From Gallaecimonas xiamenensis 3-C-1 (GTDB lineage: Bacteria; Pseudomonadota; Gammaproteobacteria; Enterobacterales; Gallaecimonadaceae), in assembly GCF_000299915.1 (NCBI RefSeq), contig NZ_AMRI01000021.1, forward strand, positions 19,485 to 83,484: a DNA stretch of 64,000 nucleotides, in the 5' to 3' direction. Within the stretch, counting starts at the first letter, position 1; every line of letters starts with the position of its first letter. The notes under the pieces are model-generated. The model had not been told where the DNA came from, did not search any database, and was given only the letters and a program-made list of their open reading frames with translations. The position numbers and the translations under genes were made by a program. This document shows positions 9,758 through 19,387 of the stretch, one piece after another.

Positions 9758-10963
9758 CGCCTGAACCAGCCGAATACGTTCGGCCTTTACCGCGTCACCT
9801 ACCGCAGGGCCCTTGAGGCCCTGCGCTACTATGGCCTTCACATCCACCTGGCGGGCCGCCGAAAAGGCGCTGCGCAGCCAGTCGGCCTGGGGGTAGGGGC
9901 GCTGTTCAAAACCGGTGCGGCCTTTGTAATCGGCGATACAGGCCAGGGCCAGCTTGTCTACCCGCTCGGGTTTGCGCCAGGCGTCCAGCTTGTCGAAAAG
10001 CCGCACCAGGGTGCTGGCCTTGAGCTCAAAGGCGGTGTGGACCTGGCAGTGCAGGTCGGACACCAGCAGTGCCAGGTCCCGGCAACCGTTGGGTACCCGA
10101 AAGCGCTCACAAAAGGCCTTGATAAGGGGCAGGCCGCTCTGGCCATGGCCATGGTGGCTTGGCCATTTTTCCGGCGGGGTCAGGGCCTTGCCAAAGTCGT
10201 GACACAGGGCGGCAAAACGGACCTCGATGTCGCTGCTCAGCAAAGCGGCCTGCTCAAGTACCATCAGGGTGTGGATACCGGTGTCCACTTCCGGGTGCCA
10301 TTTGGCCGGGGCCGGCACTCCAAACAACTGGTCCAGTTCCGGGAACAGGGCGCCAAGGGCGCCGCAATCGCGCAGCACCTGGAAAAACACCTGGGGCGAG
10401 TCAGTGGCCAGGGCCTTTTCCAGCTCCTTCCAGACTCGTTCTGGGGTCAGGGCTGCCAGTTCGCCGGAGTCGGCCATGGCTTTAAGCAGGGTCTGGGTTT
10501 CCGAGGCGACGGTAAAGCCCAGATGGGCAAAGCGGGCCGCAAAACGGGCCAGGCGCAGCACCCGCAAGGGGTCTTCGCTAAAGGCCTCTGACACATGGCG
10601 CAGTAGTCGGTTGTCCAGGTCGGCTTTGCCGCCGTAGGGGTCGATAAGGCTGCCGTCCTCGGCCTTGGCCATGGCATTGATGGTCAGATCCCGGCGGATC
10701 AGGTCCTCTTCCAAGGTCACCTCAGGGCTGGCCGAGACTTCAAAGCCGGTGTAGCCGCTGCCTTTTTTGCGCTCGGTGCGGGCCAGGGCGTATTCCTCGT
10801 GGGTTTTGGGGTGCAGGAATACCGGGAAGTCCCTGCCTACCTGCTCAAAGCCTCTGGCCTTCATGGCCTCCACGGTTTCCCCCACCACGACCCAGTCCCG
10901 GTCCTGGACCTCAAATCCCAACAACTCATCGCGGACAGCACCGCCAACCAGATAACAGTTCAC
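9719..10963 (-). CDS. cca: CCA tRNA nucleotidyltransferase / multifunctional CCA protein
   Basis: Adds and repairs the 3'-terminal CCA of tRNAs. The N-terminal class II nucleotidyltransferase head has G-G-A-V-R-D and the D-R-D metal motif, the RRDLTINA block follows, and the C-terminal half has an HD phosphohydrolase domain (C-H-D-F-G-K), as in the multifunctional E. coli enzyme (412 residues; 414 here). The frame is open to 10987, but a GTG at 10963 has a perfect AGGAGG Shine-Dalgarno 4 bp upstream and yields the N-terminus that matches E. coli. The 3' end overlaps uppP by 39 bp. Confidence 0.95.
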   Translation of the reverse strand: MNCYLVGGAVRDELLGFEVQDRDWVVVGETVEAMKARGFEQVGRDFPVFLHPKTHEEYALARTERKKGSGYTGFEVSASPEVTLEEDLIRRDLTINAMAKAEDGSLIDPYGGKADLDNRLLRHVSEAFSEDPLRVLRLARFAARFAHLGFTVASETQTLLKAMADSGELAALTPERVWKELEKALATDSPQVFFQVLRDCGALGALFPELDQLFGVPAPAKWHPEVDTGIHTLMVLEQAALLSSDIEVRFAALCHDFGKALTPPEKWPSHHGHGQSGLPLIKAFCERFRVPNGCRDLALLVSDLHCQVHTAFELKASTLVRLFDKLDAWRKPERVDKLALACIADYKGRTGFEQRPYPQADWLRSAFSAARQVDVKAIVAQGLKGPAVGDAVKAERIRLVQALKNAQKQEEAGA

Positions 10964-11052
10964 AAAACCTCCTGATAACCCGGCCATTATACCTTGCCAA
11001 AGCGGCGAGGGCGCGTAACCATATTGCCCAGAACCTGAGCACTTGACTGGCC

Positions 11053-12591
11053 ATGTACGAATCCTATTTCGGGCTGACCGAGAACCCCTTTTCCATTGCC
11101 CCCAATCCGCATTTCCTCTATATGAGCGAACGGCACCGGGAGGCCTTGTCGCACCTGAAGTTCGGCCTGCGTGAAAGCGGCGGCTTTGTACTGCTGACCG
11201 GGGAAGTGGGCACCGGCAAGACCACGGTATCCCGTCGCCTGTTAAAGGAACTGCCCGAGCAAACGGACCTGGCTTTTATCCTCAACCCCATGCTCACCGA
11301 GAGCGAGCTGCTGGCCACCCTCTGTGACGAGCTGAAGATCCCTTACCCCGCCGAGCCCAGCCTCAAACAGCTGACCGACGCCATTCAGGGTTTCTTGCTG
11401 CAAAACCACCAACAGGGGCGCCAAACGGTACTGTTGGTGGACGAGGCCCAGCATTTGAAGGTGTCGGTACTGGAGCAGTTGCGACTCTTAACCAACCTGG
11501 AAACCGACACCCAGAAGCTGCTGAAGATCATCCTTATCGGCCAGCCCGAACTTAACCAGTTGCTGCGCCGCCAGGAGCTGCGCCAGCTGTCCCAGCGCAT
11601 TACCGCCCGTTACCACCTGCTGCCCCTTAGTCGCAAAGACTGCGCCCAATATGTCCTGCACCGCCTGCGCATTGCCGGCCGTGAAAGACCCCTTTTTACC
11701 CGGGCGGCGGTGGCCAGGCTCCATAAGCACTCAGGGGGCATTCCCCGTTTGATGAACCTGCTGTGCGACAGGGCCATGATGGGCGCCTATGGTGCCCACC
11801 AGGAAAAGGTGGACGCCAAGCTGATGGACCAGGCCGCCAGAGAGGTACTGCATCAAGAACCTATGCCTGGCCGGCGCCAGCCCCTTTGGCCTTGGGCGCT
11901 ACTGGTGGCGGTAGCGGGGGCGGCCATTGCCGCCTATCCCCTCTGGGAGCGCCAGGGCAATGTGCCCCAGGCTGCTATTCAGCCCAAGGCCGAGCCAGCC
12001 CCGGTCGCGGACCACGTGCAACCGACTAGCCGCGACCGCATTTCCCTGGCCGCCTTCGACGCCCTTTACGGGGCCTGGGGCATGCCGGCACCCAAGGGCG
12101 AGCCTTGCGCCCAAGCCGAACCCTTGGGCTTTCGCTGCCTGCGCCAGCAGTCTCCCTGGCGTGAGCTGGTGGCACTGGGGCGGCCGGCGGTGCTGGAACT
12201 GCTGGACGATAAAGGGGAACGTTTTTTTGCCACGCTGACCCAAGCAGGGGATAATTACCGCCTGGTGCTGAGCCAGGGTAGCCAGACCGTCAGCAGCCAT
12301 TGGCTGGATCTGCATTACCGGGGCAACGCCATTTTGCTGTGGCGGCCGCCGCCGCAGTTTAGCCAGGCCCTGCTGCCGGGCAGCCAGGGCGCTTTGGTGG
12401 GCTGGCTGGACACGGCCCTGGCCCAGGCAATGGGGGATACCCCCAGCAGCAGTAACCAGTACGACCAACAGATGCAAAACCGGGTGCGGGCCTTCCAGAT
12501 GCAGGTGGGCCTCAAGGCTGATGGCTTAGCCGGCGAAAACACCCTGGTAAGACTCAATCGCGCCTTAGGCGCGCCAGGACCTGTATTATGA
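11053..12591 (+). CDS. gspA: GspA/ExeA-type AAA ATPase with peptidoglycan-binding domain
   Basis: GspA uses its ATPase and peptidoglycan-binding parts to place the type II secretion secretin through the cell wall, together with GspB. The 512-residue protein has the ExeA N-terminus ([11 protein letters not shown]), Walker [10 protein letters not shown] (about residue 50), Walker B VLLVDEAQ (about 127), one membrane segment at about 277-296, and a C-terminal peptidoglycan-binding type 1 domain at about 470-508. It overlaps gspB by 4 bp (ATGA). No other gsp gene is in the window, so the secretin genes must lie elsewhere. Confidence 0.85.
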   Translation: MYESYFGLTENPFSIAPNPHFLYMSERHREALSHLKFGLRESGGFVLLTGEVGTGKTTVSRRLLKELPEQTDLAFILNPMLTESELLATLCDELKIPYPAEPSLKQLTDAIQGFLLQNHQQGRQTVLLVDEAQHLKVSVLEQLRLLTNLETDTQKLLKIILIGQPELNQLLRRQELRQLSQRITARYHLLPLSRKDCAQYVLHRLRIAGRERPLFTRAAVARLHKHSGGIPRLMNLLCDRAMMGAYGAHQEKVDAKLMDQAAREVLHQEPMPGRRQPLWPWALLVAVAGAAIAAYPLWERQGNVPQAAIQPKAEPAPVADHVQPTSRDRISLAAFDALYGAWGMPAPKGEPCAQAEPLGFRCLRQQSPWRELVALGRPAVLELLDDKGERFFATLTQAGDNYRLVLSQGSQTVSSHWLDLHYRGNAILLWRPPPQFSQALLPGSQGALVGWLDTALAQAMGDTPSSSNQYDQQMQNRVRAFQMQVGLKADGLAGENTLVRLNRALGAPGPVL

Positions 12592-13136
12592 GTTTGCTCG
12601 CCAAGGCGCTGGCCAAGCGCCAACCTGAAACCGGCCCACAGCGGATAGAGGGAGGGTTTCAGGCCGATACCGGCCTGATGTTAAGGCGCCTGCTGGGCAC
12701 AGCGGGCTTGTGCCTGGCCATGGCCGCCGGCGTCTGGCTGTGGCCGCAGTTGCAGTGGCTGGACCTCAACCCCCCAGAGGCCTTGCAGCCCAAAGTACCC
12801 CAGCAGGTTCAAGAGGGCAGTGCCCCGGCCCTGCGCATGCGTGAACCGGCTATCGTCGCCGATCCTTTCTTCCTGGCTCGCCAGCAATTGCCGGCCGCTC
12901 CTAAGGCCACCACGCAGCCGGCGCCCCAGGCCATTCATTACACCGGCCATTTTTACGCCACCGAACCGGCATTGCGTTGGGTTAAGTTCAATGGCCACAA
13001 ATTGCACCAAGGGGACAGCTGGGAGCAGATCCAGGTGCTGGAAATTGGCCCGGAAAGCACCAAGGTAAAACTGTCCGGTAAGGTCTTGTGGTTAAACGCC
13101 CTGACCAACTGGCCGGTGCAAAACCAGGCTTCATAA
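12588..13136 (+). CDS. gspB: GspB/ExeB-type secretion pathway protein
   Basis: A 182-residue bitopic inner-membrane protein. The short cytoplasmic start ([11 protein letters not shown]) is typical of GspB, one membrane helix runs from about residue 37 to 53, and the periplasmic C-terminal domain (H-Y-T-G-H-F-Y through K-L-S-G-K-V-L-W-L-N) matches the GspB/PulB fold that resembles GspC's HR domain. It is coupled to gspA by an ATGA overlap and ends at a terminator. GspAB complexes assist secretin assembly in Aeromonas and Vibrio. Confidence 0.8.
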   Translation: MSLLAKALAKRQPETGPQRIEGGFQADTGLMLRRLLGTAGLCLAMAAGVWLWPQLQWLDLNPPEALQPKVPQQVQEGSAPALRMREPAIVADPFFLARQQLPAAPKATTQPAPQAIHYTGHFYATEPALRWVKFNGHKLHQGDSWEQIQVLEIGPESTKVKLSGKVLWLNALTNWPVQNQAS

Positions 13137-13164
13137 AAAACGCGGCTCTGAGCCGCGTTTTTTT
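13135..13164. terminator. Intrinsic terminator after gspAB
   Basis: Stem CGCGGCT / AGCCGCG with loop CTG, preceded by A6 and followed by T7. It can also end the leftward outer-membrane protein transcript. Confidence 0.9.
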
Positions 13165-13179
13165 ATGTGCCGGTAGGCT

Positions 13180-13701
13180 TTAGAAGCTGAAGTTGATGCC
13201 GAAGGTTACGGCGTCAATGTCATCACCTTCCACTTCCATCAGCTTGGCGTATTCCAAGAAGAGGTGAGCCTGGTCGCTGACCGCCAGTTTCAGGCCGCCG
13301 CCAAAACCCATATCGCTATCGCTGTCGCTGGCGCTCTGGCCGTAGCCGGACACCTTAAGCTTGGCCTTGGTCCAGCCTACCAGACCGTAGACGGAGAACA
13401 CATTGTTGAAGTGATACTGGGGCAGCAGGTAAATCCCGTAGTTGTTTTGCAGCTCCACGTCGATGGAGGTGCCGCTGATGTTATCGTCTTGCACGCTGAA
13501 TGCGGCGCGGCCTTCCAGGGCGAGGAAGTCGTTGAACTGGTAGCCCAACTGGCCCCCCAGGTTACCGAAGTCGAAATTTTCACCGTCTTCAGAGTCGAGG
13601 CTGATAGCGCTGTAGTGGGCGCCGCCGTAGAGACCAGGCTGGGCCGCCATAGCCGGCACGGAAATAAGGGAAGCGACAAGCAGGGGCAAGTATTTTTTCA
13701 T
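13180..13701 (-). CDS. Small outer-membrane beta-barrel protein
   Basis: A 173-residue protein with a signal peptide (MKKYLPLLVASLISVPAMA, cleavage after A-M-A) and alternating hydrophobic strands ending in the typical outer-membrane C-terminus V-T-F-G-I-N-F-S-F (terminal Phe). It contains G-G-H-Y-S-A-I near the start and the pattern of eight-stranded OmpA/OmpX/OprF-like barrels, usually called porin family or outer membrane beta-barrel protein. The frame is open to 13719, but the ATG at 13701 begins the signal peptide and has a GAAAGGA element upstream. No specific function can be assigned. Confidence 0.75.
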   Translation of the reverse strand: MKKYLPLLVASLISVPAMAAQPGLYGGAHYSAISLDSEDGENFDFGNLGGQLGYQFNDFLALEGRAAFSVQDDNISGTSIDVELQNNYGIYLLPQYHFNNVFSVYGLVGWTKAKLKVSGYGQSASDSDSDMGFGGGLKLAVSDQAHLFLEYAKLMEVEGDDIDAVTFGINFSF

Positions 13702-13770
13702 GGCTCGAAATCCTTTCATGAGTTTGCCAATGAAGTTGGCGACGAGATTATGCCCAAAATTTAGGGAATA

Positions 13771-13797
13771 AAAAACGCGGCCTTGGCCGCGTTTTTT
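13771..13797. terminator. Terminator between the barrel gene's upstream region and putA
   Basis: Stem CGCGGCC / GGCCGCG with loop TT, A5 on the left and T6 on the right. It lies just beyond the leftward putA stop codon and serves putA. Confidence 0.88.
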
Positions 13798-13809
13798 AGT
13801 GCATCGGGT

Positions 13810-16800
13810 TTATTCGCCCAGGGTCAGCAGGGTGGCGTTGCCGCCGACCGCCGTGATGTTGTTGGTGCGGGTCTTCTCGGTCACAAAGCGGAACAGGTAG
13901 TGCGGGCCGCCGGCTTTGGGACCGGTGCCGGACAGGCCCTGGCCGCCGAAGGGCTGGGTACCGACCATGGCGCCGATCTGGTTACGGTTGATGTAGCAGT
14001 TGCCCACGTTGGCCTTGTCGGCGATCTCCAGGGCCAGGCCCTCGTTGCGGCTGTGCACACCCAGGGTCAGGCCGTAGCCGGTGTCGTTGATGGCATCGAT
14101 AACGGCGTCCAGCTCGCTGGCCTTGAAGCGCACCACGTGCAGTATGGGGCCGAAGTTTTCTTTGCTGAGCTGATGGATACCGGCGATTTCAACGGCGGTG
14201 GGGGCCACGAAGGAGCCTTTGGCCGCAACCTCGTCGCTCACCGGGGCGGTGGCGATGGGCTTGGCGAAGGCTTTGAGGGCTTCTAAGTGCTCGTCCAGCA
14301 GGCCTTTGGCCTTGGCGTCGATCACCGGGCCTATGTCGGTCTTGTACTGCCAGGGATCGGCCACCACCAGTTCCTGCATGGCGCCTTTAAGGAGTTCAAG
14401 GATGCGGTCGGCCACATCGTCCTGCACGTACAGCACCCGCAGGGCGGAGCAGCGCTGGCCGGCGGAGGTGAAGGCAGAGCCAATGACGTCGTTCACCACC
14501 TGCTCAGGCAGGGCGGTGGAGTCGACGATCATGGCGTTCTGGCCACCGGTTTCGGCGATCAGGGTCTTGATGGCCCCTTCGTGGTCGGCCAGGGCCTTGT
14601 TGATGGCCTTGGCGGTGGCGGTAGAGCCGGTGAAGACCACGCCGGCGATGCGGTCGTCGCCGGTCAGGGCGCTTCCGACAGTGGCACCGGTGCCGGGCAG
14701 GAAGTGCAGCACATCACCGGGGATACCAGCTTCAAGAGCCAGCTGGATGGCGCGATAAGCTACCAGGCAGGTCTGCTCGGCCGGCTTGGCCAGCACGGTG
14801 TTACCGGTGGCCAGGGCCGCCGCGACTTGGCCGACGAAGATGGCCAGGGGGAAGTTCCAGGGGCTGATACAGACGAACACGCCCTTGCCCTGTACATAGA
14901 GTTCGTTCAGCTCGCCGGTGGGGCCAGGCAGCACTTCGGCGCCGTTGAACATCTTGCGGGCCTGCTGGGCGTAGTAGCGGCAGAAATCCACGGCTTCGCG
15001 CACTTCGTCGATACCGTCTTGCAGGATACGGCCGGCTTCACGGGTCACCAGGGCGATAAGCTCGGCGCGGTGCTCTTCCATCAGGTCGGCAAATTTTTCC
15101 AGGGCCTTGGCGCGGTCTTCAACATTGCTGCGGCGCCAGGCCGGGAAGGCGGCATGGGCGCTGTCCAGGGCGGCCTTGACGGCGTCGTTGCCGGCAAAAG
15201 CCACGGTGCCCACCAGATCTTCGTTGTTCTGGGGGGAGCGCACTTTTTGCAGCTCACCGGCCATTTCCTTACCGGCCACTATGGGGGCGGCCTGCCATTG
15301 GTGAGTCTGGAAAGGGGCCATGGCGTCGTGGAAAGGCTGGGCTTCAGACTGGATATGCAAGTTGATTCCTCCAGAATTCTTACGGGTACCGTAGATGGCG
15401 TCCGGCATCGGGATCTTGTGGTTGGCAAGGCTCGGGGCCTCGGCCAGGGTTTTCATGGGGTGGGTGGCCAGGCTTGCCACCGGAGTCTTGGGGTCCACCA
15501 GTTTGTGGACGAAGGAGCTGTTGGCGCCGTTTTCCAGCAGGCGGCGCACCAGGTAGGGCAGCAGATCCTTGTGGCTGCCCACCGGGGCGTAAATGCGCAC
15601 GTGCTGGCCTTTGTTCTCTTCCAAGACGGTGTCGTAGAGCTCGTCGCCCATGCCCCACAGGCGCTGGTACTCAAAGGCACGACCGGCGGCCATGGTCTTG
15701 ATGGCCACCACGGTCTGAGCGTTGTGTGACGCAAACTGCGGGTAGATCACCCCTTGGGTGTGCTCGCTCAGCAGGAAGCGGGCGCAAGCCAGATAAGAGG
15801 CGTCGGTGGACGCCTTGCGGGTATAGACGGGGTAACCGGTCAGGCCGGCCGCCTGGCACAGTTTGATCTCGGTATCCCAGTAGGCCCCTTTAACCAGGCG
15901 CACCGGAATCAGGTCACCCTGCTCCTTGCCCAGGCGGGTCAGCCACAGCAGCACCGGCAGGGCGCGCTTGGAAAACGCCTGTACCACCAGGCCGAAGTTA
16001 CCCCAGCCCTTGGCGGCATCACTGCGGTAGACCGCTTCGAAGATGTCCAGGGAGATCTCCAGGCGGTCTGCTTCTTCGGCGTCGATTTGCAGGCCGATAT
16101 TGGCGGCGCGGGCTTTTTCCACCAATTGGCGGACAATCTCAACCATCTCGGTGCGCACCCGGTCGACGTTCTGCACGTCATAGCGGGGATGCAGGGCGGA
16201 CAGCTTGATGGAGATGGTGGGGCGGGGCGCCTGGCTTTCATCGTATTCGGCGCTGCCCAGGGCAGCGATGGCGCTGGCGTAGTCGTTGAAATACTTCTGG
16301 GCGTCCTTGGCAGTCAGGGCTGCTTCACCCAGCATGTCATAGGAGTGGGTGTAGCCAAGCTTGCGGGACTTTTGCGAGTTCTTCAGGGCTTCCTTGATGG
16401 TGCGGCCCAGCACGAACTGCTTGCCCATGATCTTCATGGCCGCATACATGGCCTTACGTACCACAGGTTCGCCCAGGCGGTTGACCATGCGGTTAAGAAG
16501 GTTGGCGGGGCTGCCGTCGATGCGGCGGTCCATGGTGATCACCTTGCCGGTGAGCATCAGGCCCCAGGTGGAGGCATTGACCAGCAGAGATTCGGACTGG
16601 TTGAAGTGACGGGCCCAGTCGGCGCCGGACAGCTTGTCCTTAATCAGGGCGTCGGCGGTGTCCGGGTCGGGAATACGCAGCAGCGCTTCTGCCAGGCACA
16701 TCAAGATGATGCCTTCCTGGGTGTCCAGGCTGTATTGCTGCAAGAAGGCCTGGATGCCGTCGCCGTTGTCGTGGTGGGCGCGGATCTTGGTGACCAGGCG

Positions 16801-16974
16801 CTCGGTGTCGGCGGTGATGGCGGCGGTTTGGGCTTCATCACTGGGGACCAGCTTGAGCAGCTCGGTCAGATACTGCTCTTCATCGACCTGGTAGTTGTCG
16901 GTGATGGCCTGGCGAAGGGCGTCGAGGCTGGGCACCTGGAAATCCGGTGCAACCACTTGGCTTGCGTTGAACAT
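13810..16974 (-). CDS. putA: Bifunctional proline dehydrogenase / L-glutamate-gamma-semialdehyde dehydrogenase PutA
   Basis: Oxidises proline to glutamate in two steps with channelling. The N-terminal helical part is followed by the FAD-binding proline dehydrogenase barrel (about residues 80-470), then an aldehyde dehydrogenase domain (about 560-1040) with E-T-G-G-Q-N and the catalytic Cys in G-Q-R-C-S-A-L-R. The open frame runs to 17091, but its first 39 codons translate what looks like the promoter; the ATG at 16974 gives MFNASQVV and 1,054 residues. The ribbon-helix-helix DNA-binding domain of E. coli PutA (1,320 residues) is absent, so this PutA should not repress its own gene. Confidence 0.95.
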   Translation of the reverse strand: MFNASQVVAPDFQVPSLDALRQAITDNYQVDEEQYLTELLKLVPSDEAQTAAITADTERLVTKIRAHHDNGDGIQAFLQQYSLDTQEGIILMCLAEALLRIPDPDTADALIKDKLSGADWARHFNQSESLLVNASTWGLMLTGKVITMDRRIDGSPANLLNRMVNRLGEPVVRKAMYAAMKIMGKQFVLGRTIKEALKNSQKSRKLGYTHSYDMLGEAALTAKDAQKYFNDYASAIAALGSAEYDESQAPRPTISIKLSALHPRYDVQNVDRVRTEMVEIVRQLVEKARAANIGLQIDAEEADRLEISLDIFEAVYRSDAAKGWGNFGLVVQAFSKRALPVLLWLTRLGKEQGDLIPVRLVKGAYWDTEIKLCQAAGLTGYPVYTRKASTDASYLACARFLLSEHTQGVIYPQFASHNAQTVVAIKTMAAGRAFEYQRLWGMGDELYDTVLEENKGQHVRIYAPVGSHKDLLPYLVRRLLENGANSSFVHKLVDPKTPVASLATHPMKTLAEAPSLANHKIPMPDAIYGTRKNSGGINLHIQSEAQPFHDAMAPFQTHQWQAAPIVAGKEMAGELQKVRSPQNNEDLVGTVAFAGNDAVKAALDSAHAAFPAWRRSNVEDRAKALEKFADLMEEHRAELIALVTREAGRILQDGIDEVREAVDFCRYYAQQARKMFNGAEVLPGPTGELNELYVQGKGVFVCISPWNFPLAIFVGQVAAALATGNTVLAKPAEQTCLVAYRAIQLALEAGIPGDVLHFLPGTGATVGSALTGDDRIAGVVFTGSTATAKAINKALADHEGAIKTLIAETGGQNAMIVDSTALPEQVVNDVIGSAFTSAGQRCSALRVLYVQDDVADRILELLKGAMQELVVADPWQYKTDIGPVIDAKAKGLLDEHLEALKAFAKPIATAPVSDEVAAKGSFVAPTAVEIAGIHQLSKENFGPILHVVRFKASELDAVIDAINDTGYGLTLGVHSRNEGLALEIADKANVGNCYINRNQIGAMVGTQPFGGQGLSGTGPKAGGPHYLFRFVTEKTRTNNITAVGGNATLLTLGE

Positions 16975-17410
16975 AGGGCTAGCGACCTTTAGTGCGAGGC
17001 CCCCTGATACCTCAGGAGCTGGGCCAAAGGCTGATGATTTTTCCCCGCCAAGGGGATAAGACGCGCAGAGTATACAATATACCTTCTGCATGAAAATCCC
17101 CTTTTCACCGCATCTGGCAGGCGAGTCAAAGCGCTGTCGGCGCCATCACAGAATAGGCCAAAAGGCTGCCAATTTTTCCATTAGAATACAGTTGTTTATG
17201 GGGCTAATGTTTTACGGGCGTAGCCCTTGTTTGCTGGGCCTTGATGCGGTTTGGGTTGGTTGCGAAGAGTGGGTGGTTATTCCCTTGTCCGATCAGTGCT
17301 TGGGAGGATTTTTCATGCTGGGTAAGGGGTTTATGGGGGGCTTATTTTTTGTGTGAATTTTAATTCGTTTAATGTGAGTTTTTAATTAAACCCGAGTGCT
17401 TGCTTAGGGC
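16975..17410. other. Intergenic region upstream of putA
   Basis: This 436-bp stretch holds the putA leader and promoter region and a palindrome (17070-17082). The part from about 17,150 to 17,410 is AT-rich with no convincing gene; an 88-codon rightward frame at 17090-17356 has no homology I recognise and no ribosome-binding site. Confidence 0.6.
17070..17082 (-). promoter_or_regulatory. Palindromic operator candidate / promoter of putA
   Basis: GTATA-CAA-TATAC is a perfect 5-bp inverted repeat about 96 bp before the putA start. Read leftward it includes TATACT, a plausible -10, with TTTTCA 16 bp upstream. Because PutA here lacks its own DNA-binding domain, a separate regulator could bind this site. 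Confidence 0.35.
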
Positions 17411-17436
17411 ACAAAAAAGCCGCCCTGAGGCGGCTT
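17411..17436 (-). terminator. Intrinsic terminator after the ygiM-like gene
   Basis: Leftward transcript: stem AAGCCGCC / GGCGGCTT with loop TCAG followed by a U6 run (A6 on the plus strand at 17413-17418). It lies 22 bp beyond the stop codon at 17458. Confidence 0.88.
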
Positions 17437-17457
17437 GATCTATTAGGGGCCGAAGTA

Positions 17458-18024
17458 TCAAGCCCACATATCCTTACGCTTCTTGCGTGGGATCAGATGA
17501 GGCAGCAACAGACCCAGCAGCAGGCCGCCACCGGCCACGCCACCGCCGTAGAGGAACCAACGCATCAGGTTGCTCTGGTCCATACCCTCTACTTGGGCCT
17601 TGAGCTTGCTGATGGTGGCCTCCTGCTCGGCGACCTGTTGGGTCAGCTGGACTTTGTCCTGCTTGAGGTTGTCCAGGGTGCTGGTCAGAGACTCATGGCC
17701 GGAGGAGAGGTTGCCAATCTTGGCTTCGGCGGCCTCAAGAGACGCCTGGAGCTTAGGAATGGTGACCCTGAAGCTGGGTTGGTTGGTCAGGAACTGGCTT
17801 TCCACCCAGCCACTGCGGCCTTCGGAGTCTTGGACCTTGGTGAAGTCCTTGCCTTGTTCGAGCACATCCAACTGGGTACCGGCATTGACCGACCCTATGA
17901 TGCGGTAGTCACGGGAAGGGCCGGAATGCAGGAAGATATAAATGTCTTCACTGACATAGGCAGCATTGGCAAAAGAAAAGCCAGGCGCCATGGCCACAAG
18001 CAAAAGCAGCGCACGCATTAGCAT
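17458..18024 (-). CDS. ygiM: YgiM-like SH3-domain protein (TIGR04211 family)
   Basis: A 188-residue envelope protein. A signal peptide ends near F-A-N-A, a bacterial SH3 domain follows (Y-V-S-E-D-I-Y-I-F-L-H-S-G-P-S-R-D-Y-R through G-R-S-G-W-V), then a coiled coil of about 70 residues, and finally a C-terminal membrane helix in a very conserved block (MRWFLYGGGVAGGGLLLG, then L-P-H-L-I-P-R-K-K-R-K-D). E. coli YgiM has the same order and near-identical tail. Its role is uncertain, probably envelope-related. The frame is open to 18087; I use the ATG at 18024 because it starts the signal peptide. Confidence 0.88.
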   Translation of the reverse strand: MLMRALLLLVAMAPGFSFANAAYVSEDIYIFLHSGPSRDYRIIGSVNAGTQLDVLEQGKDFTKVQDSEGRSGWVESQFLTNQPSFRVTIPKLQASLEAAEAKIGNLSSGHESLTSTLDNLKQDKVQLTQQVAEQEATISKLKAQVEGMDQSNLMRWFLYGGGVAGGGLLLGLLLPHLIPRKKRKDMWA

Positions 18025-18106
18025 TGTATTGATTATTCCGAAATAAAGTCGCCGGAACATCCTAGAGAGCATAAGGGGCCATGGCAAGAGCCAGGCCCCT
18101 CAATGT

Positions 18107-19375
18107 TCAGCCGAGGATCAGGGCTTCGAGGATCCAGAAGATGATGATGGACAGGAAGGCCCCGGCCGGCAGGGTGACAACCCAGGACACCACGATGTTG
18201 CGGATCACCGACATGTTCAATGCGGCGATACCACGGGCCAGGCCCACGCCCATGATGGCGCCAACCAGGGTCTGGGTGGTGGAGATGGGCAAGCCGGTAC
18301 CGGACGCCAGTACCACTGTGGTGGCGGTGGCGAACTGGGCGGCAAAGCCACGGCTGGGGGTCAGGTGGGTGATGCCGGTACCGACGGTGGCCATCACTTT
18401 TTTACCCATGATGGCCAGGCCAAAGACGATACCGAAGGCACCCAGGGGCAGTATCCACCAGGCGATCTTGGACTGGGCCGCCACGGCGCCGCCAGCTTCC
18501 ACCACGCTCACTACCGCAGACAGGGGCCCGATGGCGTTGGCCACGTCGTTGGAGCCGTGGGCGAAGGCCATGGCGCAGGCGGTCAGCACCATCAGGATGG
18601 CGAACACCTTTTCCACGTTGGCAAAGCCCATGTCTTTGTCGTCGGAGGGGTTGTAGTTCTTACGGCCGATAAAGAGATAACCCAGTGCCATTACCACCAG
18701 GGAGGCCGCCACTGAGTAGAGCCAATGCTCGGTGCCGCTGAGCTTGAGGCCGATGTGGGACAGGCCCTTTTTCAGGGTAACCAGGCTAATTACAAAGGCG
18801 GTCAGGAACATGTACAAGGGCACGAAGCGCTTGGCGTTCTTGAGGGGGTTCTCGGTATCGAAGATCAGCTTTTGCACGCTGACAAAGATGAAGTAGGCGA
18901 TAAAACCGGAGATGGCCGGGGTGATCACCCAGGAGCCGACGATACCCAGGGTCTTGCCCCATTGTACGGCTTCGCTGCCCACGGCCACGGTGGCAAAACC
19001 GATGATGGCGCCGATGATGGAGTGGGTAGTGGATACCGGCCAACCGTAATGGGAGGCCACAATCAGCCAGACACCGGCGGCCAGCAGCGAGGCGATCATG
19101 CCCAGTACCAGCAGGTCGGAATGACCGACAAAGGCATTGGAGTCGATGATGCCCTTGCGGATCGTAGAGGTGACTTCGCCACCGGCCAGGTAGGCGCCGG
19201 CGAATTCAAAAATCATGGCGATGATGATGGCTTGCTTGATGGTCAGCGAGCGGGTGCCCACTGAAGTCCCCATGGCATTGGCCACGTCATTGGCACCGAT
19301 ACCCCAGGCCATCAAAAAGCCGACAACGGCCGCGAGCAGCACCAGGGTGGTACCGTAATTAGCGATGATTTCCAT
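18107..19375 (-). CDS. pit: Inorganic phosphate transporter, Pit family
   Basis: A 422-residue inner-membrane carrier for divalent-metal-phosphate:H+ symport. The two inverted repeats each carry the family signature: G-A-N-D-V-A-N-A-M-G-T near residue 27 and H-G-S-N-D-V-A-N-A-I-G-P near residue 275. Its start lies 12 bp after the PhoU-like gene, the usual pairing of a low-affinity Pit transporter with its DUF47 partner. Pit systems are normally constitutive and I saw no Pho box. Confidence 0.93.
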   Translation of the reverse strand: MEIIANYGTTLVLLAAVVGFLMAWGIGANDVANAMGTSVGTRSLTIKQAIIIAMIFEFAGAYLAGGEVTSTIRKGIIDSNAFVGHSDLLVLGMIASLLAAGVWLIVASHYGWPVSTTHSIIGAIIGFATVAVGSEAVQWGKTLGIVGSWVITPAISGFIAYFIFVSVQKLIFDTENPLKNAKRFVPLYMFLTAFVISLVTLKKGLSHIGLKLSGTEHWLYSVAASLVVMALGYLFIGRKNYNPSDDKDMGFANVEKVFAILMVLTACAMAFAHGSNDVANAIGPLSAVVSVVEAGGAVAAQSKIAWWILPLGAFGIVFGLAIMGKKVMATVGTGITHLTPSRGFAAQFATATTVVLASGTGLPISTTQTLVGAIMGVGLARGIAALNMSVIRNIVVSWVVTLPAGAFLSIIIFWILEALILG

Positions 19376-19387
19376 GTTGTTTTCCTG

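Noticed and set aside
17090..17356. 88-codon rightward frame upstream of putA
   Set aside because: It starts inside the putA promoter region and has no homology, no ribosome-binding site and no partner genes.
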